Shown: positions 51,201 through 63,827 of the stretch, piece by piece
How the letters are laid out: each line of letters starts with the position of its first letter
Numbering within the stretch: position 1 is the first letter of the stretch
Source: Scatophagus argus
Lineage: Eukaryota > Chordata > Actinopteri > Scatophagidae
Direction of reading: 5' to 3'
Length of the DNA stretch: 64,000 bases
NCBI RefSeq assembly: GCF_020382885.2
Contig: NC_058515.1
Location: forward strand, 3,889,223 to 3,953,222
Translations under genes and position numbers: made by a program
Notes under the pieces: generated by a model
What the model was told of the DNA's origin: nothing
Seen by the model: only the letters and a program-made list of their open reading frames with translations
Database searches by the model: none

Positions 51201-54200
51201 TGATACCAAATCTCCACACAGACTCGATCCCAGAATAGCCGAGACCAAGCTAAGTCATATCCTGTGCATGATGAATCAAGTCTGAATATGCAGTGTGGGT
51301 ATGGATCATAACCGACCCTCTGACAAGGTCTTCACAATGTGTAGGAAGGAGAGCAGGAGGCCCTTGATCTCATATGGTCCCAGTCTGCCTACGGGAGGCA
51401 GGGGGCTGTTGCTCATGGTGGAGCCACGTCTCTGCAGCTGTGGAACAAAGTGAGACACACAGTCAGCGCATTTGAAAACATTTTCTGAATTTACTTCAGA
51501 TATAGCCAGAGGTTGAACAAAATGATGGAGACACAGCACATTTATTCTTTAAGTTTAGGCAAAGCCACAGCCTGAGGTTGAAAACTGCAGTTTGGTATTT
51601 TTTCTACAAGTTTTTTTTTTGCTTGTTTGTTTCCATTTTTTTCCCTGTTAAAGGTTTCTTCTGGGAGTTTTTCCTTAGTCGATGTGAGGGTCTAAGGGCA
51701 GAGCATGTTGCTATGATGTTATGTAAAGCCTCTTTGAGACAAACCGCTTATAAAAATGGGTTGTACAAATAAAGCTGTCTTGTCTTGTCTTGCCTCAGAG
51801 AAATCTGCAGCTAGTAACCTAGTCTGACCAGGAAGTCACATGCAGTTACATCAGTAAGTACAAAGTAAGCTTTAACCATTAGGCTGTTGTGGTTCAAATT
51901 GCGAGTGACCATGGATCAAAATGAGTGAGGTGAAAAATAGCACAAGCATGTATTTATACAGACTGTAAATAATCCACTCCAGTCCATCTAAATTCAACAT
52001 CTAAATTCAACATATTTTTGTTCATGAACAGGCAGCTGGCGTATGCACTTAGCTCTGGCATCAAACCAGGATGCATGAATAAGCCTGTGTTCACATGAAG
52101 CCTGCAACTTTTCCAGTAAAAACCTTATTTTATTATCGTATAAGCATATGACATAAGGTTTCACTCAGTGCAGAGAGCCCAGATCAAAAGAACATTGAAC
52201 TGACACTGAATCAAAAGTAGTCTTTGACACGTGTTAAATGAAGATTAATGAGATACAAATGTGATTCTGGTTTCATTTCATGTATTGTGCCAAAGTTGCA
52301 CAACTGGAATAGTAAAGGGTTTGTTATGTTTGCCCTGGGGATCAGTGACCGCAGGCACTTCATGCTGAGAGGACAATGTGAAAACTTCAAAAGCAATAAG
52401 GACCTGGTGCTTGCTATTAGATTCAGACTTAAGATTTGGATGTAAAACCCCTTGTGTCTGCGGTATGTGAGACTCAACCCAGTGGTCATAAATGAAGTTG
52501 TACAAATCTCACTCAAAGTGACAGAACAGATCAAACCTAATTTTTCAGCCACATTAATTAAGTGTTCAATAGGCCAGTTGTTAAATGTTTTCACCTCAAT
52601 GCTGTCTGGTGTTCCTGGGTCCATCAGCAGAGAGCCTCTGGAGTCTTCTCTCCTCACAACATGGCCATTCTGAGCTGTATGACCTGCAGCCAACACAGAG
52701 CAGTAACGTTAATGTCAACAGATAGCAGCACCATGAAGGGTATTCAACTCATTGCCAATAAGATTTGCAAATTCAGAGGAGACACTGATACTTACTCAAG
52801 GCCCACTCCGGATGACTGACTGATACCAGGTGTCTGACACATCTTAATAAACTTGTATAGGGGAACTCCACTGCTTTTACCCAGTAAGACCAGCTTATAC
52901 TACTGAGTCTTGTATAAAGTCTTCTTTATAGAACTTTATAGAACTTTGTGAAGTCTGAGAACATAACCCTAGTCAGGTTACCAGGGAAAATATGCTATTG
53001 GGCTGCATTTTGGGAAGCGTGTGAAGAGGTTGTAATAGAGGCTAAAAGTCAGGGTATCTCATTTTTGAGTTGCTGTGTTTATGATCACTTTTCACATTTA
53101 ATCGCTCTTATTGGAAATACAATACTGAAAAGCTGGAGAACTCTTTGAACCATTTAACACTGAAGCTTTATACAAGAAAACATTTTAAGTTACAATGGGA
53201 AGACTTAGATTATTTTCAGCCTCACAATTATCTGCCATCAGCCTAATTTGAAAGCAAAGATAGCCAATTTATAATGTGAAAATAGTTTTTAAAAATCAGT
53301 TGGTTCATAGTCTGCACTGTCTGTTGTCACTGTGACATTCTTGCTCTTCCTTGAGTGCGACATTCACCTCAACAGCAACTGAGTGAGGGGAATGATGTAC
53401 AAACAACAGTGTCTCCATCATAACAGAACAGTCAGCCTGAGGTAAGTGTTTTGACTTATGCAATGCCGCATCCCACGACAAAAATAAACAACACCATCTG
53501 AGTGCCATATGTCTGAACCACAGTGGCTTTCAGTCGGAGTGCTGCTAATGGAACATGTCGCATGTAACATTAATATTGTGTATTTACGTGTAGCTGCTGA
53601 GGGCGTGTGTCGGGACGATCTGTAAACAGGAAGTGGCCAGATGCTGTATGCAAGGTGGAGTATCTGCAGAACTGAACTCACCGTGGTCCTTATCAGTTAA
53701 AGTGCTGATTCTCCTGCTGTCTGTGGACCCGGTTGATATCAGATCATCTCTGGAGCCCTGGGAGAAAACATAATAGAAGGAATAAAGTCCAGGTTGCTCG
53801 CGATGCTTCAGGTTTTAGTCAAGTAAAATGAAGGAATGCTCAGATTTTATGATAAAGTTCATTTTTCAAGGTACACCCCTCAGAAGGACAAGGTTTGAAC
53901 TTGTCATTGTGAGATGACATACATTTCTTCTTTACTGCATTAAGTAAAGTACATTTCAAGCCAAAACATACAGATGATTCCAGGTTCCTCTGTACTTGAA
54001 TCAAGGTTCCTCTTTACCTAATGAACAGCCAATGTGGCCTGAATCTTTATAGTTTTCTTCACACACTAAACAAGGAATTTTACAGAGACTGGACCACAGT
54101 GTTGCATGTTTGCATTAGAAAGCAGTAACTGAGCTCTAATAAGCCCATTGTGGACATTGGAAACAATTCCAACTCACATTGAGGCCATGCCCGGGGCTGG

Positions 54201-57200
54201 AGGTGAGTGGCTGGGCAGACAGCTGCTTCAAGTTCTGGTAGAGGAGCTCAAAAAGCGGGAGGTAGAGCAAACAGATCCTGGCCTGCTGGTTCTGAAACAT
54301 TCAAAAGTGATTAGATGAGCTTTTTAATAATAAGATGCACAGAGGAAACACATCAGAATGCTGATGAGTAGCATGACATGAAATTACAAAGGCAGACCAA
54401 ATGACAGAGAGAGGACCGTAGCCTCATTTTAAATACACTCTTACTTCCTGTCCTTAAATACACTACTGAAAAGCCATCTGCCCTCAGCTGCTATCAACGG
54501 TGCCTGCACTCTAAACACTGGCTTGTTTGCATAACAGACACTAAAATCTTGTTGGTTGGAGGTGAACCCAACTCTGACTCAGTCTGATTATCAAAAGGCC
54601 TCATTTGATGATGAATTGGGCCCTGTAATACTTTTTCAAACTTCTGTAAAATGATGGATGTGCTGCACACTGTGTATCATTCTGCAAATGGGATTCTTCT
54701 GAACACTCTTGATTCCACCATCTCTCCTTTTCTGTTTGCGTCCTCTTCCTCCCATCATCAAGCGCCCCATCCCTCCCTCACCTTGAAAGCTGTGTAACGG
54801 TCGTCCATGGCGTGTTTAATAAGGAGGTTCTTGAGAACGCTCACGGCCAGCTGTCTGACCTCAGGCCCTTGCTGCAAGGCCTCGGCCAGTTCTCTCAGCA
54901 AAAGACCTACAAGGAAGTGGTTGCGGCAGTATTCTTCTGTCAGACTGAATTCCAGGCTCTGCTCTGTGGTTGGGCGAAACAGGAAGTGTCATTAGTACAT
55001 TAGTGTGGGTTGAGCTGATGCTGATACTAATGAGACTGATTGGGACACTTCTGTCAGTGTAAGACTGAAGTATTTTTTTCCTTATTTGTAAAGCTATAGC
55101 TAGTTAGTACATGTAGAAGGTCTTTGAAAAGATAAATCAGTTGTTTTATGGGCAATGATTGCTGGTCTTATAGTTCAGTGCATGTATATTTTACCCAAAG
55201 TATGTGACAAGTATGTGACAAACTGTGACACCATTCAAAGTGCAACACTGCAATCCAATATGCGACAGAATCTCAACAAAACCACATAACACATTCATTC
55301 ACTCCTGCACAGAAAAGTAGAAATTCAGACAATTTATTGCTTGTTGCCTACAGTAGGAAATGTAGAGGCTTTCATTTTGTATTTTCAAGATGAACAACTA
55401 ATTAACAAGATTCAAGAGAGAGGCGCCGCTGAAAATGAGAAGTTGTCAGTTTCACAATAATGCTGTGTTAATATTAAAATAGACAATACAGCCCGGAATC
55501 AAACAACCGTCTGCAAGTATCTTTCCTAAAGACAGAGACGGACAGGTGGACTTCGAGAGTAAGAGGGGCAGACAGAACAGACATAAACACCAAGAGAGAG
55601 AACCACAGTGCCTTGAATGATGTTTCTGCTTAGTGTTCACAATTATCTGCTCAACTAAGCATAAAGAAAAGAGGGTCAGTTGATTCCCGCAACAGCAAAG
55701 CTCCTCTCCTCTACAACACACAGGCCCAGGCACATGAAGGCTTTAGCCTAGCATTAGCACTGTGCTGAGTGAATGGAGTGTCCTATGAGGCAAAAAAGGG
55801 GGGTAGTTGACAGGATGGCAAGTTAGTGCAAGTCAGAACAAGGAAGTGCGGGTCGGTCGCATACAGCAGCAAACACGGCGACGTCGATGTATAGTATGGT
55901 GCGGTGAGCATCACCTACCTACAGGGCCAAAAAGCTCCGTCGCATACGGAATAAAATCTGACCACAAGCAAAACACAAAAAACAGAGAGGGGGGGAGGTA
56001 AAATTAAAGGAACTGGGGGTAAAACTATAAACAATTCATGCAGCATATCCACAGCACTTCATACTTCTATAAACCATGTAGAAACCGCAAAAACTTGTTT
56101 AGCGGGTCCAGATTAGAGTAATAGCAGGTAACTTTAAATTACCACCATCTTAATTATAGACCTGTGTATGCCAGACAGTCAGGTTAGAGGGTGTGGTGAA
56201 TGCCAGTCAGAGGTCAGTGAGAGACTGGGGACGTGTGAGAGCTAGCCAGTGGTTACATAAGCATAAAGCATTCAGTGGAGAGCAGGATATGATATCAGAC
56301 TCTCACCTTGTACCCTCTGCAGCTTGGTGCGCCCAAAAGCCATGGGCAGATTAAGAGGGATGAAGTGTTCGTGATTACACACTGTCATCAAGAAATCAAA
56401 TTTCATTTCAGTCAGCACCTGTGGAAAACATACAAATATGTGAATGTGTGTCCTGCTTTGCACTCACGCATGCAAATATCTATCAACTGCCTCGGTGCAT
56501 ACAGTTCCCTTTATTATTCAAATATAATCCTTGACACTGGCAATAGGGTTTCGAGAATGAACCCTGCTGGTCATCTATGTTGGTTTAATTTGCTAATCAA
56601 ATGTGCTACTGATACGGCAAAAGACGAAAGGCAGAAGAAACCGCATATGTTTGTCTGTTACTTTCAAAACTCAGGATACACAACAGGTACTGTAGCTGTG
56701 TTCCACAAAGCTACAGTTGCACCACAAAGTACGTAAAAATGTTATTTTGAGTTTGCTGTTTTTAATGGTCCGTTTTCATATGCTCCAGCCAACAAAAATG
56801 ACACCTAGAGAACAATGCATTGCTTTCTTACTGAATGTGTAGTTGTGTGCTGAGCCAGAGCATGTACCTTGGGATCTTTGAGACCGTAATGACACATATA
56901 GTGGTTTACCAGGCCAAAGGCGAAGCCCCTGTTCATGAGGGTCAGGCACCTCTGAGGAGAGAAAGAACGGTTAGCGCACAAGCTGGTGAGGTGTGAACCT
57001 AGATCGTATAAACAAAGTTTTGATTCTCAGATCAGCACTTAAAAACCGAGCTGTTGTGCTATGGAGCGAAAAACAGCTGCGCAATAATGGCAGGAAGAGA
57101 GATGTAGAGAGCTAAAGGCACTATATCTTATACAAATTTACAAACTATAGATTCTTATCATGACTGACCATCATTTAAATTATTTAAATTATCTCATCAT

Positions 57201-60200
57201 TTCCAGATATCCCCATCAAACACCTTTTAGAAAGTTATATGAGGTTGCTTTCATGCTTTTTTTTTCATGTCAGTGTTCAGACCTTTATGAAATTGGCCAG
57301 GCTCAGGTTGACGCAACGAGCTTCCTCTGGGATCTCCATGTGTCGGATGGTGATGTGTGGCATGATGGACAACACCAGAGACTGGAGTGCCTGCTGGAAA
57401 CTGTCAGGGAAGCGCTGGGCCCGTGGCATCTGAAGGGATGAAGAATATGTCATGACAGACGGTTTGAACTAAAGGCATTAAGAGTTAAAACATTAAACAG
57501 ACAGAAACATTCTGAACGACAGATTAGCAGATTATAGGTAAACTACAATATGTTCATTTTATTTAAACAGATCTCAGCTTAACCTCTTTTTAATAGCCAT
57601 GTCTGGCACTGCTGCTTACATCCCAGATGAAACTCAGATACACAGCATCCGAAGGACAAGTGTAAACACAGCTCACATATTCACCACAAGTCTCCTGCTC
57701 TCTTAGAAGCAGGTGTGAGGTTTGGTTAAATTTGTTGACATGCTTTGTAGCATCACATGTGGTATGCCAGACATAAACATTTGACATCTGGGTAGTCTCA
57801 CAAGAACTAGGATACACACGAATGTGAAAAACATGTAATGAGAAGCTCCTCAGTCTTAATTGTACAAATGAAGAAGTATCACTAAATACTTACCTTTATG
57901 CGGTTGCCTTCTTGCAGATACTGGGCCATAGATTTGGCCATGGTTTCAAAGAAGAACCAGGAGTACTATAAAGAGCAATAGAAGAGGACTGCAGTTAGAC
58001 TACCATTTCCTAAGCATCCTTTCTAGGAAAGAACAGTTGCAATAACTGGGAAAAACACCACCTTTTACATCACTGTGATAACATAAAAAATACAAGACAC
58101 ACAGAACAGAAAGCTACATGCTTGTGGATGCCCTCTCACAACAGAAGACTTTTTGACTGTTTTGAGAACATGTCAAGCCATTTCATTGGTAAGTATGCAA
58201 CCTGCTGTTCAGTACTGGTACTACAACTGGACAGATTCAGAATCAGATTCAGAAAATTCCATGTATCCCACAACAGGCAATTCGGTTTGAGTCCCATTTG
58301 TAAGACATTAAAACCAAATATAATAAATAACTCATACTTAGGCAGGTAACAGCAACCTCCCACGTTCCAACCTGTCAGTGAGAGCAGTTCAATAGTGTCG
58401 GCTTGCGGGAACTAAAAGTAAATTCCTTGGCAAGAATACAGTCTGGATGACTAATGATGTTTTTTGCTTCCTGGTCCACGTGTTTCTTCTAGAAACTCAG
58501 GTGTCTGACTGTTCTTGTCCTTTACAGACAGTCCATTAAATCAGCAGATGAAAGAAAATGTTAGAAGGCTCTCAATAAAAGAATGATAAAAGTTTCATAA
58601 AATAATTTTAGAAACACTAGTGTTCAGCTTCCACATCAAGTGGATTCTGAACACAGCTCTGTAGTATCTGTAGGCATCCATGATTTGGACTTCTTCACAC
58701 CATGTATGATACTGGCTTTTTGGTTTGATCTCGTCCTTTCTGGAGTGGATGATTACCTCCTTAGTTTTTGTTACATAAAGGTCGTGGAAGTTATCGCACC
58801 ATTTGACAAATTCAGGTAAAGCAGAGCCATGATCTGACTACGAGCCCTGAAGGAGAGACAGCAAAGCAGCGTCATCTGAAAACATAACCAACAAGTCGCA
58901 CCGTCGAGAAGTCCTGCAGCTGTCTGTGTACACGATAAAAAAGCAGAAGTGAAATTACACAGCCCTGAGGAGAGCCTGTGTTCGAAAGCAACAATGAAAT
59001 CTGATCAGGTAGCATAAAATAAGTAGCCAGTTGTCCCATCAGAATACGAGGCTGCATCTTATTAAAAGCACAAGAAAAATCCGCAAATAAAAGTCTCACA
59101 TGATACTTAGGTTTGGTGCTTGTGTATAGCTTTGCGTCATCTAAACCTTTACCTGACTGATAAGCAAACTGCAGTGAATCTAGTCTGCCCTCAACTGAGG
59201 AGACCATATCACCTTTAAAAACTGTGCCAAAAGTCTGAACTCATTTAGTTCCCTTGGATTTATTGATTTTGGAACAGGTATTGTGGTTGATGTTTTCCAT
59301 ATTTGGGGTAAATGGCTACACTCAGCACACATCTGAAAAAGATTAGTAAAAACCTCACTGAGATGGTAAGATATGGTGCACGTCCACAAATAGCATCAGG
59401 GCCGGGAGCATTTCTGATATTCACCATCTTGAATAGAGCTGCTACTCATTCCTTTGATATCAAAATATCATTCTGGGTTTCAAGAGATGACCTAAACGTG
59501 GAAATATTATTTGAGAAGTCAGACCTTTCCAAACGAGAAAAATAATAATTAAAAGCATTTGGCAGGTCATCGTCATCCACACCACTTACAGTAATAAGCT
59601 GCCTGGTCTCATAGGAACACTGATTTATGGATGTCAGTTTTATTTCTTAGCAGGCTGTTCTAAGATCACCACTGCTTTATTGTTTTTTTACTTTCGTTCT
59701 GTACGGCATGTTAGCCTTCCTTATTTCCTTTTTTCTCGAGAAGATCACCGACATAAAAGGTCTTCTTCTTCTTATTAATGACAGATTTGAGTTCTCTGGT
59801 TACCGAAGGTTTGCTTTTCGGATAAGTGAGAACACTTCTAGAGAGGATGACTGACTACACAAAGTATGATGTATGATGAGACTGTGCCAGATAGTTTGTT
59901 AATGTCAACATGGCCATCATAAAAACATTGCAAAGTCTGTACACTCAAAGCATGCCTGGACAGTAGAGATGCTGTCCTCTGAACAGGTCTTAGATGTTTT
60001 CTCGTTCCTCTCCAGCCGTCTGAAGGAATGCTTACACACAGGCATAAGGTAAACACTTTTACGGTAAGAGGCATCAAGGGAAGGAACAAGTAAGGATGTG
60101 TGTAACCCCCAGAAAGCAAAACACACACCTTGAGCAGTTTATTGCTGGTGTTGAAATCTGCTGTTTGCTTGAGGGTGGCTGTCACAGCTATGGCCAGCAG

Positions 60201-63200
60201 CTCGTGAGTGGTCGATGAGTTTCCTGACGTAGGGTTGTTGGTCACAAACACATACTAAGAGGAGAAAAAAGCCAAAAAATGTATACATACAAAATGTATT
60301 TTAAACTGAAGTGTAAGATGGCTCTAGAATTATATTTGATTTCATAACCACTGAAGCTGTGTTTGCATTGGCAGGTTACCTTGACAAAAGAGCGCAGGTA
60401 GTGCTCCAGGCCCTCCTCATGACATCTGGAAACTATATGTATGATCACGCTGAAGGCACAGAACAGGGCACTGTTATACTGGGAGCACTTTTAACGTTAT
60501 TAAATAGATTTACACAAGTGACCAACTGACCGCAGAGAGTTGACAGCAATCTCATGAGCTTCTTTGGTTGCTGTTGTGAGTACCTCAAACAGCTGCATCA
60601 GCACTATTGGTAGGAAGTTGATTATCACTTGAGTCTCCATGGCATGCAGGCACTATAGGAAGGAAGAAATATGTGAAAATTAAGTAAAGTAAGATCGGGC
60701 TAACCTGAGAAGAAATATTTAAGACCCAAATACAGAGTAAAATGACTATTTGTCACCACCAGCATAATTCTATTTAATGCAACGTGACTGGATCAGTATC
60801 ACAGGAGCTACAACCCATACAGTTTGTGGCGCGGTGAATCTCTGTGCTGTGTATTTGATGGGGTTGGAAGTTCAGTGTGGTGAGATGCTATCAAAACATT
60901 TGAGGTTTTTAATACCAATTACAATGAACAGCTCGCCAAACACAGAAGACAAACTAATTCTATCTTCTATCTGGGCTCTTCAAGAAGGTTATTCTAAAGT
61001 CAAAATTCTGGTCAGCTTAGCCAGTAAGACTCAGCTTGCTTTAATAAAAAGAAGTGGACAGGTCTGAAGAAGAAAGTGTTTCAAATATGGAAATTTCAAC
61101 TGAAGATAGCAACACAAATGATGGCCACAAATGATCACCTTCAGGTATTTGATAAGTTCTGCTGGGTTGCCCCCTGATGTTGTTCTCATCAGCTGGCAGT
61201 GCTGGAAGAATTTATGTAGATGCAGGTCCTGAAGAGGAGACAGAATGACAGAACAATAACAGTATCATCCATCCACACACACACACACACACACTCACTT
61301 CATACCAGCCAAGCAATGCACATTGTAAATCTACGTGGGTATTTAAAGAATGACTCAATAATTAAATGTTGTACCTGAGCATATATTGTTGATGCTACAT
61401 GGATCTTCACTTTGAACAGTGTCTTGGCGTTTTCCACCCACTTGATATCTGGTTGGGACTGTTGAAGCACACACAAATGGGAATCATTTAAAGTTATGTT
61501 CAGGAAAAGATCGTGATTGAGACAGTGAAAAAAAGACAGTGTTATCATGCAGCATTGACCAAAAGTGACAATTTTATATGCACTGTAAATGAGCATACCT
61601 ACCAAAGAGCTAAAGCAAAGATCAACATCAATATATTTTATTGTTTGATTTGTAGTCCTCTGCACCTCTTATGTTGCATTTTAGCTTATGCATCCTGCAT
61701 AGCCATTAGTGGACTTTGATTAATGTGGGAAATGTAATGCTCCTAGTCTTGGTCTGTGGGAACAGAACTGTACCTTTTTGGTGTCCTGACACAGGTATCC
61801 AGGAGGCAAGGTGGCTGCTACAGGCAGCTGGAGCTCTACTGACTGCATCCTTCCATCTTTGAGCAAAGGCATCCAGGAGTAACCCACTGGAACACATGAA
61901 AGTAGCAGTATTGGGCTTACTAGGCCTCATTTATTGGGATACAAAATAAATACCAGTCAATGATTTCAATAAATAAGCAAAAGACTAAAAAATCTAAAAT
62001 GCTGTATATTGACAACACTGCGACACATATAAATACAGGCAGAGACTACTTCCCAGCTGACTCACCCAGTGACTCTACTCCCTCTCTCTTCTTGCTGCTA
62101 GACTTGCTGCTGGACTCACAGCTGATATGGTAAAAGGTGAAGAGGATGTGGTGTTTCTCATGCATGTGGACAGGCAGCTCAATCTTCACCTGTGTACAGT
62201 GGAGCAGGTCAATGTTTTAGGCTTAATATTCATTTAATAATAATATTAATAATAATAATAGCCATTTCAGTCTTCAATTTGACACCACAACAGGAACATA
62301 ATGATTATAAAGAGCATTGCTTGTAACAATATCAACAGTTGTCCCCAGTGCAAAGAGAGTTATTTCATGCTTTATTGGTCACAGTGAAGAGGTTTCCTCT
62401 TACAGGAAATCTTATCTCAAAAAACACTTTCCCTTTGAACGTCCTTTTACTGGCAATGTTGGAAAAGCATTAGCAGCTATTGAGATAAAATTAATTGAGC
62501 TGGGGCATCCTGTTGACTCTGTTGTCGAATGCACACGTTACCATGTATAATTGAAATAAGCGGTGCAACTTTTCAATCCCCTCTCTTTTGACATTAAATT
62601 AATACCTAGTGAAACAAGAGCAAAGTCTGCTTGCATTTTAAACTGTAATGATATTTAGCTCTTAGGCTAACACATGTGGACACGTGCTACAGTATTAGTG
62701 AATCCCTGACAAAAAAAAAAATCTTTTGTGAAACCCACATTATCCACCAGGGGGCAGTAACAGCAAGGAAATGTATCTTCCTTGTGTGTCTGCACTGGTT
62801 TGTACATGCTGATTTTCTCACAGGAAGTGACACATAGGCAACTACAAAACTCATTTATCACTCATACAAGTGTAGCAATCAACAAATTCCTTAAAAATGC
62901 CATGTCATGAATGAATATCGTGGCTGTTCAATTTAGGACACGACTATGAATCATTCAGTGAGTATGTTCAATGTTATCTCTTTGGAAAGTCAGAGACATC
63001 CCTAAAATTCTAAAAAGACTTGAAGACCACCAATGTCCTGAATAAAAGTTTCTGAAATGTCAGAATTCTTGTACATTAATTACAGGTATAACAATAAGAA
63101 TAATGGATTTTGTATAGTATTTCATTAAAAGACGCTTTAGAGAATAAGAAGGCAAAATATGTTAAAAAGATAAAGATCACTGATGTTCTGTTTGATGATA

Positions 63201-63827
63201 AATTCTCCCTGATGTTACTGGAAGCTGAAGCATGCAAAGGTAAATCCCAGTACGCTTCTGCATGTGGGTCTTTGTGGGGATTCTTAAGATCCTAATCTGT
63301 TTGATATCAGGGCCATATGGACCCCTCTGCTCCGCCTCTCTAACAGTATTCAGACTGTAGTTCTTTCGGAGCTCCAGGCTTCATATGTACATATGTGTGT
63401 GTGCGTGTGCGTGTGTGTGTGTGTAGTGGTGTGTACAACTGTTTGGCCAGTCTGGTGTGAGATCACAGCTCTACCCTGAGACAGATTTATGGGATTATCT
63501 CAGTGCTGGCTGAGGGTATTGTCACTCCTGCTGCACTTCTCACGAGTGTTATAGTTCCTGTTGAATTCGGCTACAGTAACCTGATGAATGAGTGTTTCTC
63601 CAGGTTGTTTCATTTTTGTGTTAAAAGTTTTATGCAACAGACATGCTTGTGAAAACTGCTGATCAGTGCATCCAACATGGCAGGAAACTTGAGTGGGTGA
63701 GTGAGGTATGAGGATAATGAGAAAAATGTCTCACCTCGTCATAGAACTCCGGGCTCTGATTGTGGTGCAGGACGGGTGCGTAAGTGCTGCTGGTGAAGAG
63801 TGAATCTCCCGGCTTGCCGTAGATGCA
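31598..63827 (-). CDS. dock11: Dedicator of cytokinesis 11 (zizimin-2), 3' part; 5' end outside window
   Basis: Exons 5' to 3' (minus): 63735-63827, 62066-62189, 61774-61886, 61375-61458, 61139-61228, 60531-60652, 60380-60449, 60129-60254, 57894-57965, 57283-57429, 56868-56951, 56307-56418, 54782-54963, 54178-54291, 53682-53757, 52595-52683, 51317-51437, 50352-50418, 49773-49820, 49291-49436, 47744-47859, 47425-47562, 45171-45353, 44581-44694, 42770-42985, 41244-41301, 40300-40406, 39985-40107, 38729-38842, 37755-37901, 35688-35898, 34942-35132, 34609-34709, 34356-34494, 31598-31687. The total of 4128 nt is one open frame, 1375 residues plus stop. Mammalian DOCK11 is about 2070 aa, so roughly 700 N-terminal residues (including the PH domain) are missing to the right. 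The family activates Cdc42 (and Rac) by nucleotide exchange through DHR-2. DOCK11 is preferred over DOCK9/10 because of the C-terminal [14 protein letters not shown] motif and the il13ra1 neighbour. The donor of exon 51317-51437 is weak (GTCGGT). Confidence 0.95.
31688..34355. other. dock11 last intron
   Basis: This 2.7-kb intron holds a short (CA)n run near 31755-31780 and AT-rich unique-looking DNA. No exon or transposon is recognised. Confidence 0.5.
35932..37405 (-). mobile_element. Tc1/[11 protein letters not shown] transposon with terminal inverted repeats and TA duplication
   Basis: The left end is CAGTGCCTATAAAAAGTATT and the right end is the imperfect complement (AATACTTCTTACAGGCACTG). 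Both are flanked by TA (35930-35931 and 37406-37407), the Tc1/mariner target duplication. Inside, minus-strand 36830-37058 encodes a decayed transposase helix-turn-helix region ([17 protein letters not shown]). A segment near 36750-36830 resembles the catalytic region but is broken by stops. A palindromic repeat (36403-36674) is nested inside. It sits in a dock11 intron. Confidence 0.75.
36403..36674. repeat. Foldback palindromic repeat nested in the Tc1-like element
   Basis: Arms 36403-36476 and 36598-36674 are imperfect reverse complements of each other, for example CACCAGCTGGTCAGACTAGT in one orientation and its complement in the other. They are separated by about 120 bases. Confidence 0.7.
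39100..39295 (+). mobile_element. Degraded copy of the GGATGGATG-tail SINE family
   Basis: GGTGGCTCAGAGC, GGATTCAAATCT (eroded B box), TCTGTGCGGTTTCCTG and a GATGGATGAA tail follow the order of the copies at 23046 and 50662 but in the opposite orientation. It lies in a dock11 intron. Confidence 0.5.
41197..41225. repeat. (TG)n microsatellite
   Basis: A TG run lies about 20 bases from the donor of dock11 exon 41244-41301. Confidence 0.9.
41454..41590 (+). repeat. 137-bp direct repeat, copy 1
   Basis: It runs from CTCCTTGATAATGTAATG to GTTGGAAAGTTTCC and is nearly identical to 43094-43228. The copies sit in the introns on either side of dock11 exon 42770-42985. Confidence 0.85.
43094..43228 (+). 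repeat. 137-bp direct repeat, copy 2
   Basis: It has the same sequence as 41454-41590 with a few substitutions and a 2-base difference in the ATGTA run. The starts are about 1.64 kb apart. Confidence 0.85.
44222..44249. repeat. Perfect 11-bp inverted repeat (hairpin)
   Basis: ATGAGAGAACC and GGTTCTCTCAT are separated by TTTCAC. It lies in a dock11 intron. Confidence 0.75.
45360..47420. other. dock11 intron without recognised elements
   Basis: Apart from scattered AT-rich runs I see no exon or repeat family here. Confidence 0.4.
47865..47910. repeat. (CA)n microsatellite
   Basis: It adjoins the acceptor of dock11 exon 47744-47859; the (CA/TG) run begins within 10 bases of the splice site. 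Confidence 0.9.
48199..48231. repeat. (TG)n microsatellite
   Basis: About 16 TG units in a dock11 intron. Confidence 0.9.
50504..50625 (-). mobile_element. SINE tail with (TTGAA)n
   Basis: Minus-strand sequence ends GTTGTTGTGATTTGGTGTTG followed by AATTGAATTGAATTGAAT. This resembles the end of a common fish retroposon. Only the 3' part is recognisable. Confidence 0.5.
50662..51019 (-). mobile_element. tRNA-like SINE family with GGATGGATG tail, copy 2
   Basis: It is nearly identical to the copy at 23046-23403 and in the same orientation, with a slightly altered B box (GGTTTGAATCC). It lies in the dock11 intron between exons 51317-51437 and 50352-50418. Confidence 0.8.
51638..51795 (+). mobile_element. 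SINE with (TTGTC)n tail
   Basis: The body has CTTCTGGGAGTTTTTCCTTA and GTAAAGCCTCTTTGAGACAA, then TACAAATAAAGCTGTCTTG and TTGTC units. This is the 3' domain of a widespread fish SINE. It is inserted antisense to dock11. Confidence 0.6.
55919..55957 (-). other. dock11: Candidate 39-nt cassette exon of dock11
   Basis: Between exons 56307-56418 and 54782-54963 a 39-nt segment is bounded by a T-rich acceptor (ending GTGGTCAG) and a donor GTAG/GTAGGT. Both ends are phase 1, as the flanking exons require. It would insert [13 protein letters not shown] without shifting the frame. Direct joining without it is also in frame (VQ-E-QSLEF), so inclusion would be alternative. No expression evidence is available. 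Confidence 0.4.
58580..59830 (-). mobile_element. CR1/L2-like non-LTR retrotransposon remnant (reverse transcriptase)
   Basis: Minus-strand frames in order: [16 protein letters not shown] (near 59800), [17 protein letters not shown] (59230-59280), [20 protein letters not shown] (59120-59180), [29 protein letters not shown] (58940-58980), [13 protein letters not shown] (58850) and [13 protein letters not shown] (58760). These are reverse-transcriptase blocks of a fish LINE. Frameshifts and stops make it inactive. It lies in the dock11 intron between exons 60129-60254 and 57894-57965, in the gene's orientation. Confidence 0.8.
62744..62759 (+). promoter_or_regulatory. CTCF-like motif
   Basis: CCACCAGGGGGCAGTA matches the CTCF core very closely. 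It lies in a dock11 intron. Similar words also occur by chance inside fish repeats, so binding is uncertain. Confidence 0.4.
63391..63424. repeat. (TG)n microsatellite
   Basis: A TG run with a few CG steps. Confidence 0.85.

Larger units (their letters stand above)
43000..61228 (-). other. dock11: dock11 central helical (armadillo-like) region
   Basis: Exons from 61139-61228 to 44581-44694 encode the long helical linker between the two DHR domains. Examples are [38 protein letters not shown] and [18 protein letters not shown]. The serine-rich stretch in 51317-53757 ([22 protein letters not shown]) looks disordered and is probably a phosphorylation-rich loop. That last point is inference. Confidence 0.7.
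62190..63734. other. dock11 intron with CTCF-like site and microsatellites
   Basis: It contains (AAT)n near 62233-62262, a CTCF-like word at 62744-62759 and a (TG)n run at about 63391-63424. No exon is recognised. Confidence 0.45.
61375..63827 (-). other. dock11: dock11 DHR-1 (C2-like) domain exons, partial
   Basis: Exons 63735-63827 to 61375-61458 encode [55 protein letters not shown] and [15 protein letters not shown]. This is the second half of the lipid-binding DHR-1 domain of DOCK-D proteins. The basic insert [11 protein letters not shown] lies in the second exon. The domain start is beyond the right edge. Confidence 0.85.

Noticed and set aside
60777..61067. 96-aa plus-strand open frame.
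   Set aside because: It lies within a short dock11 intron, is antisense, and shows no family similarity.
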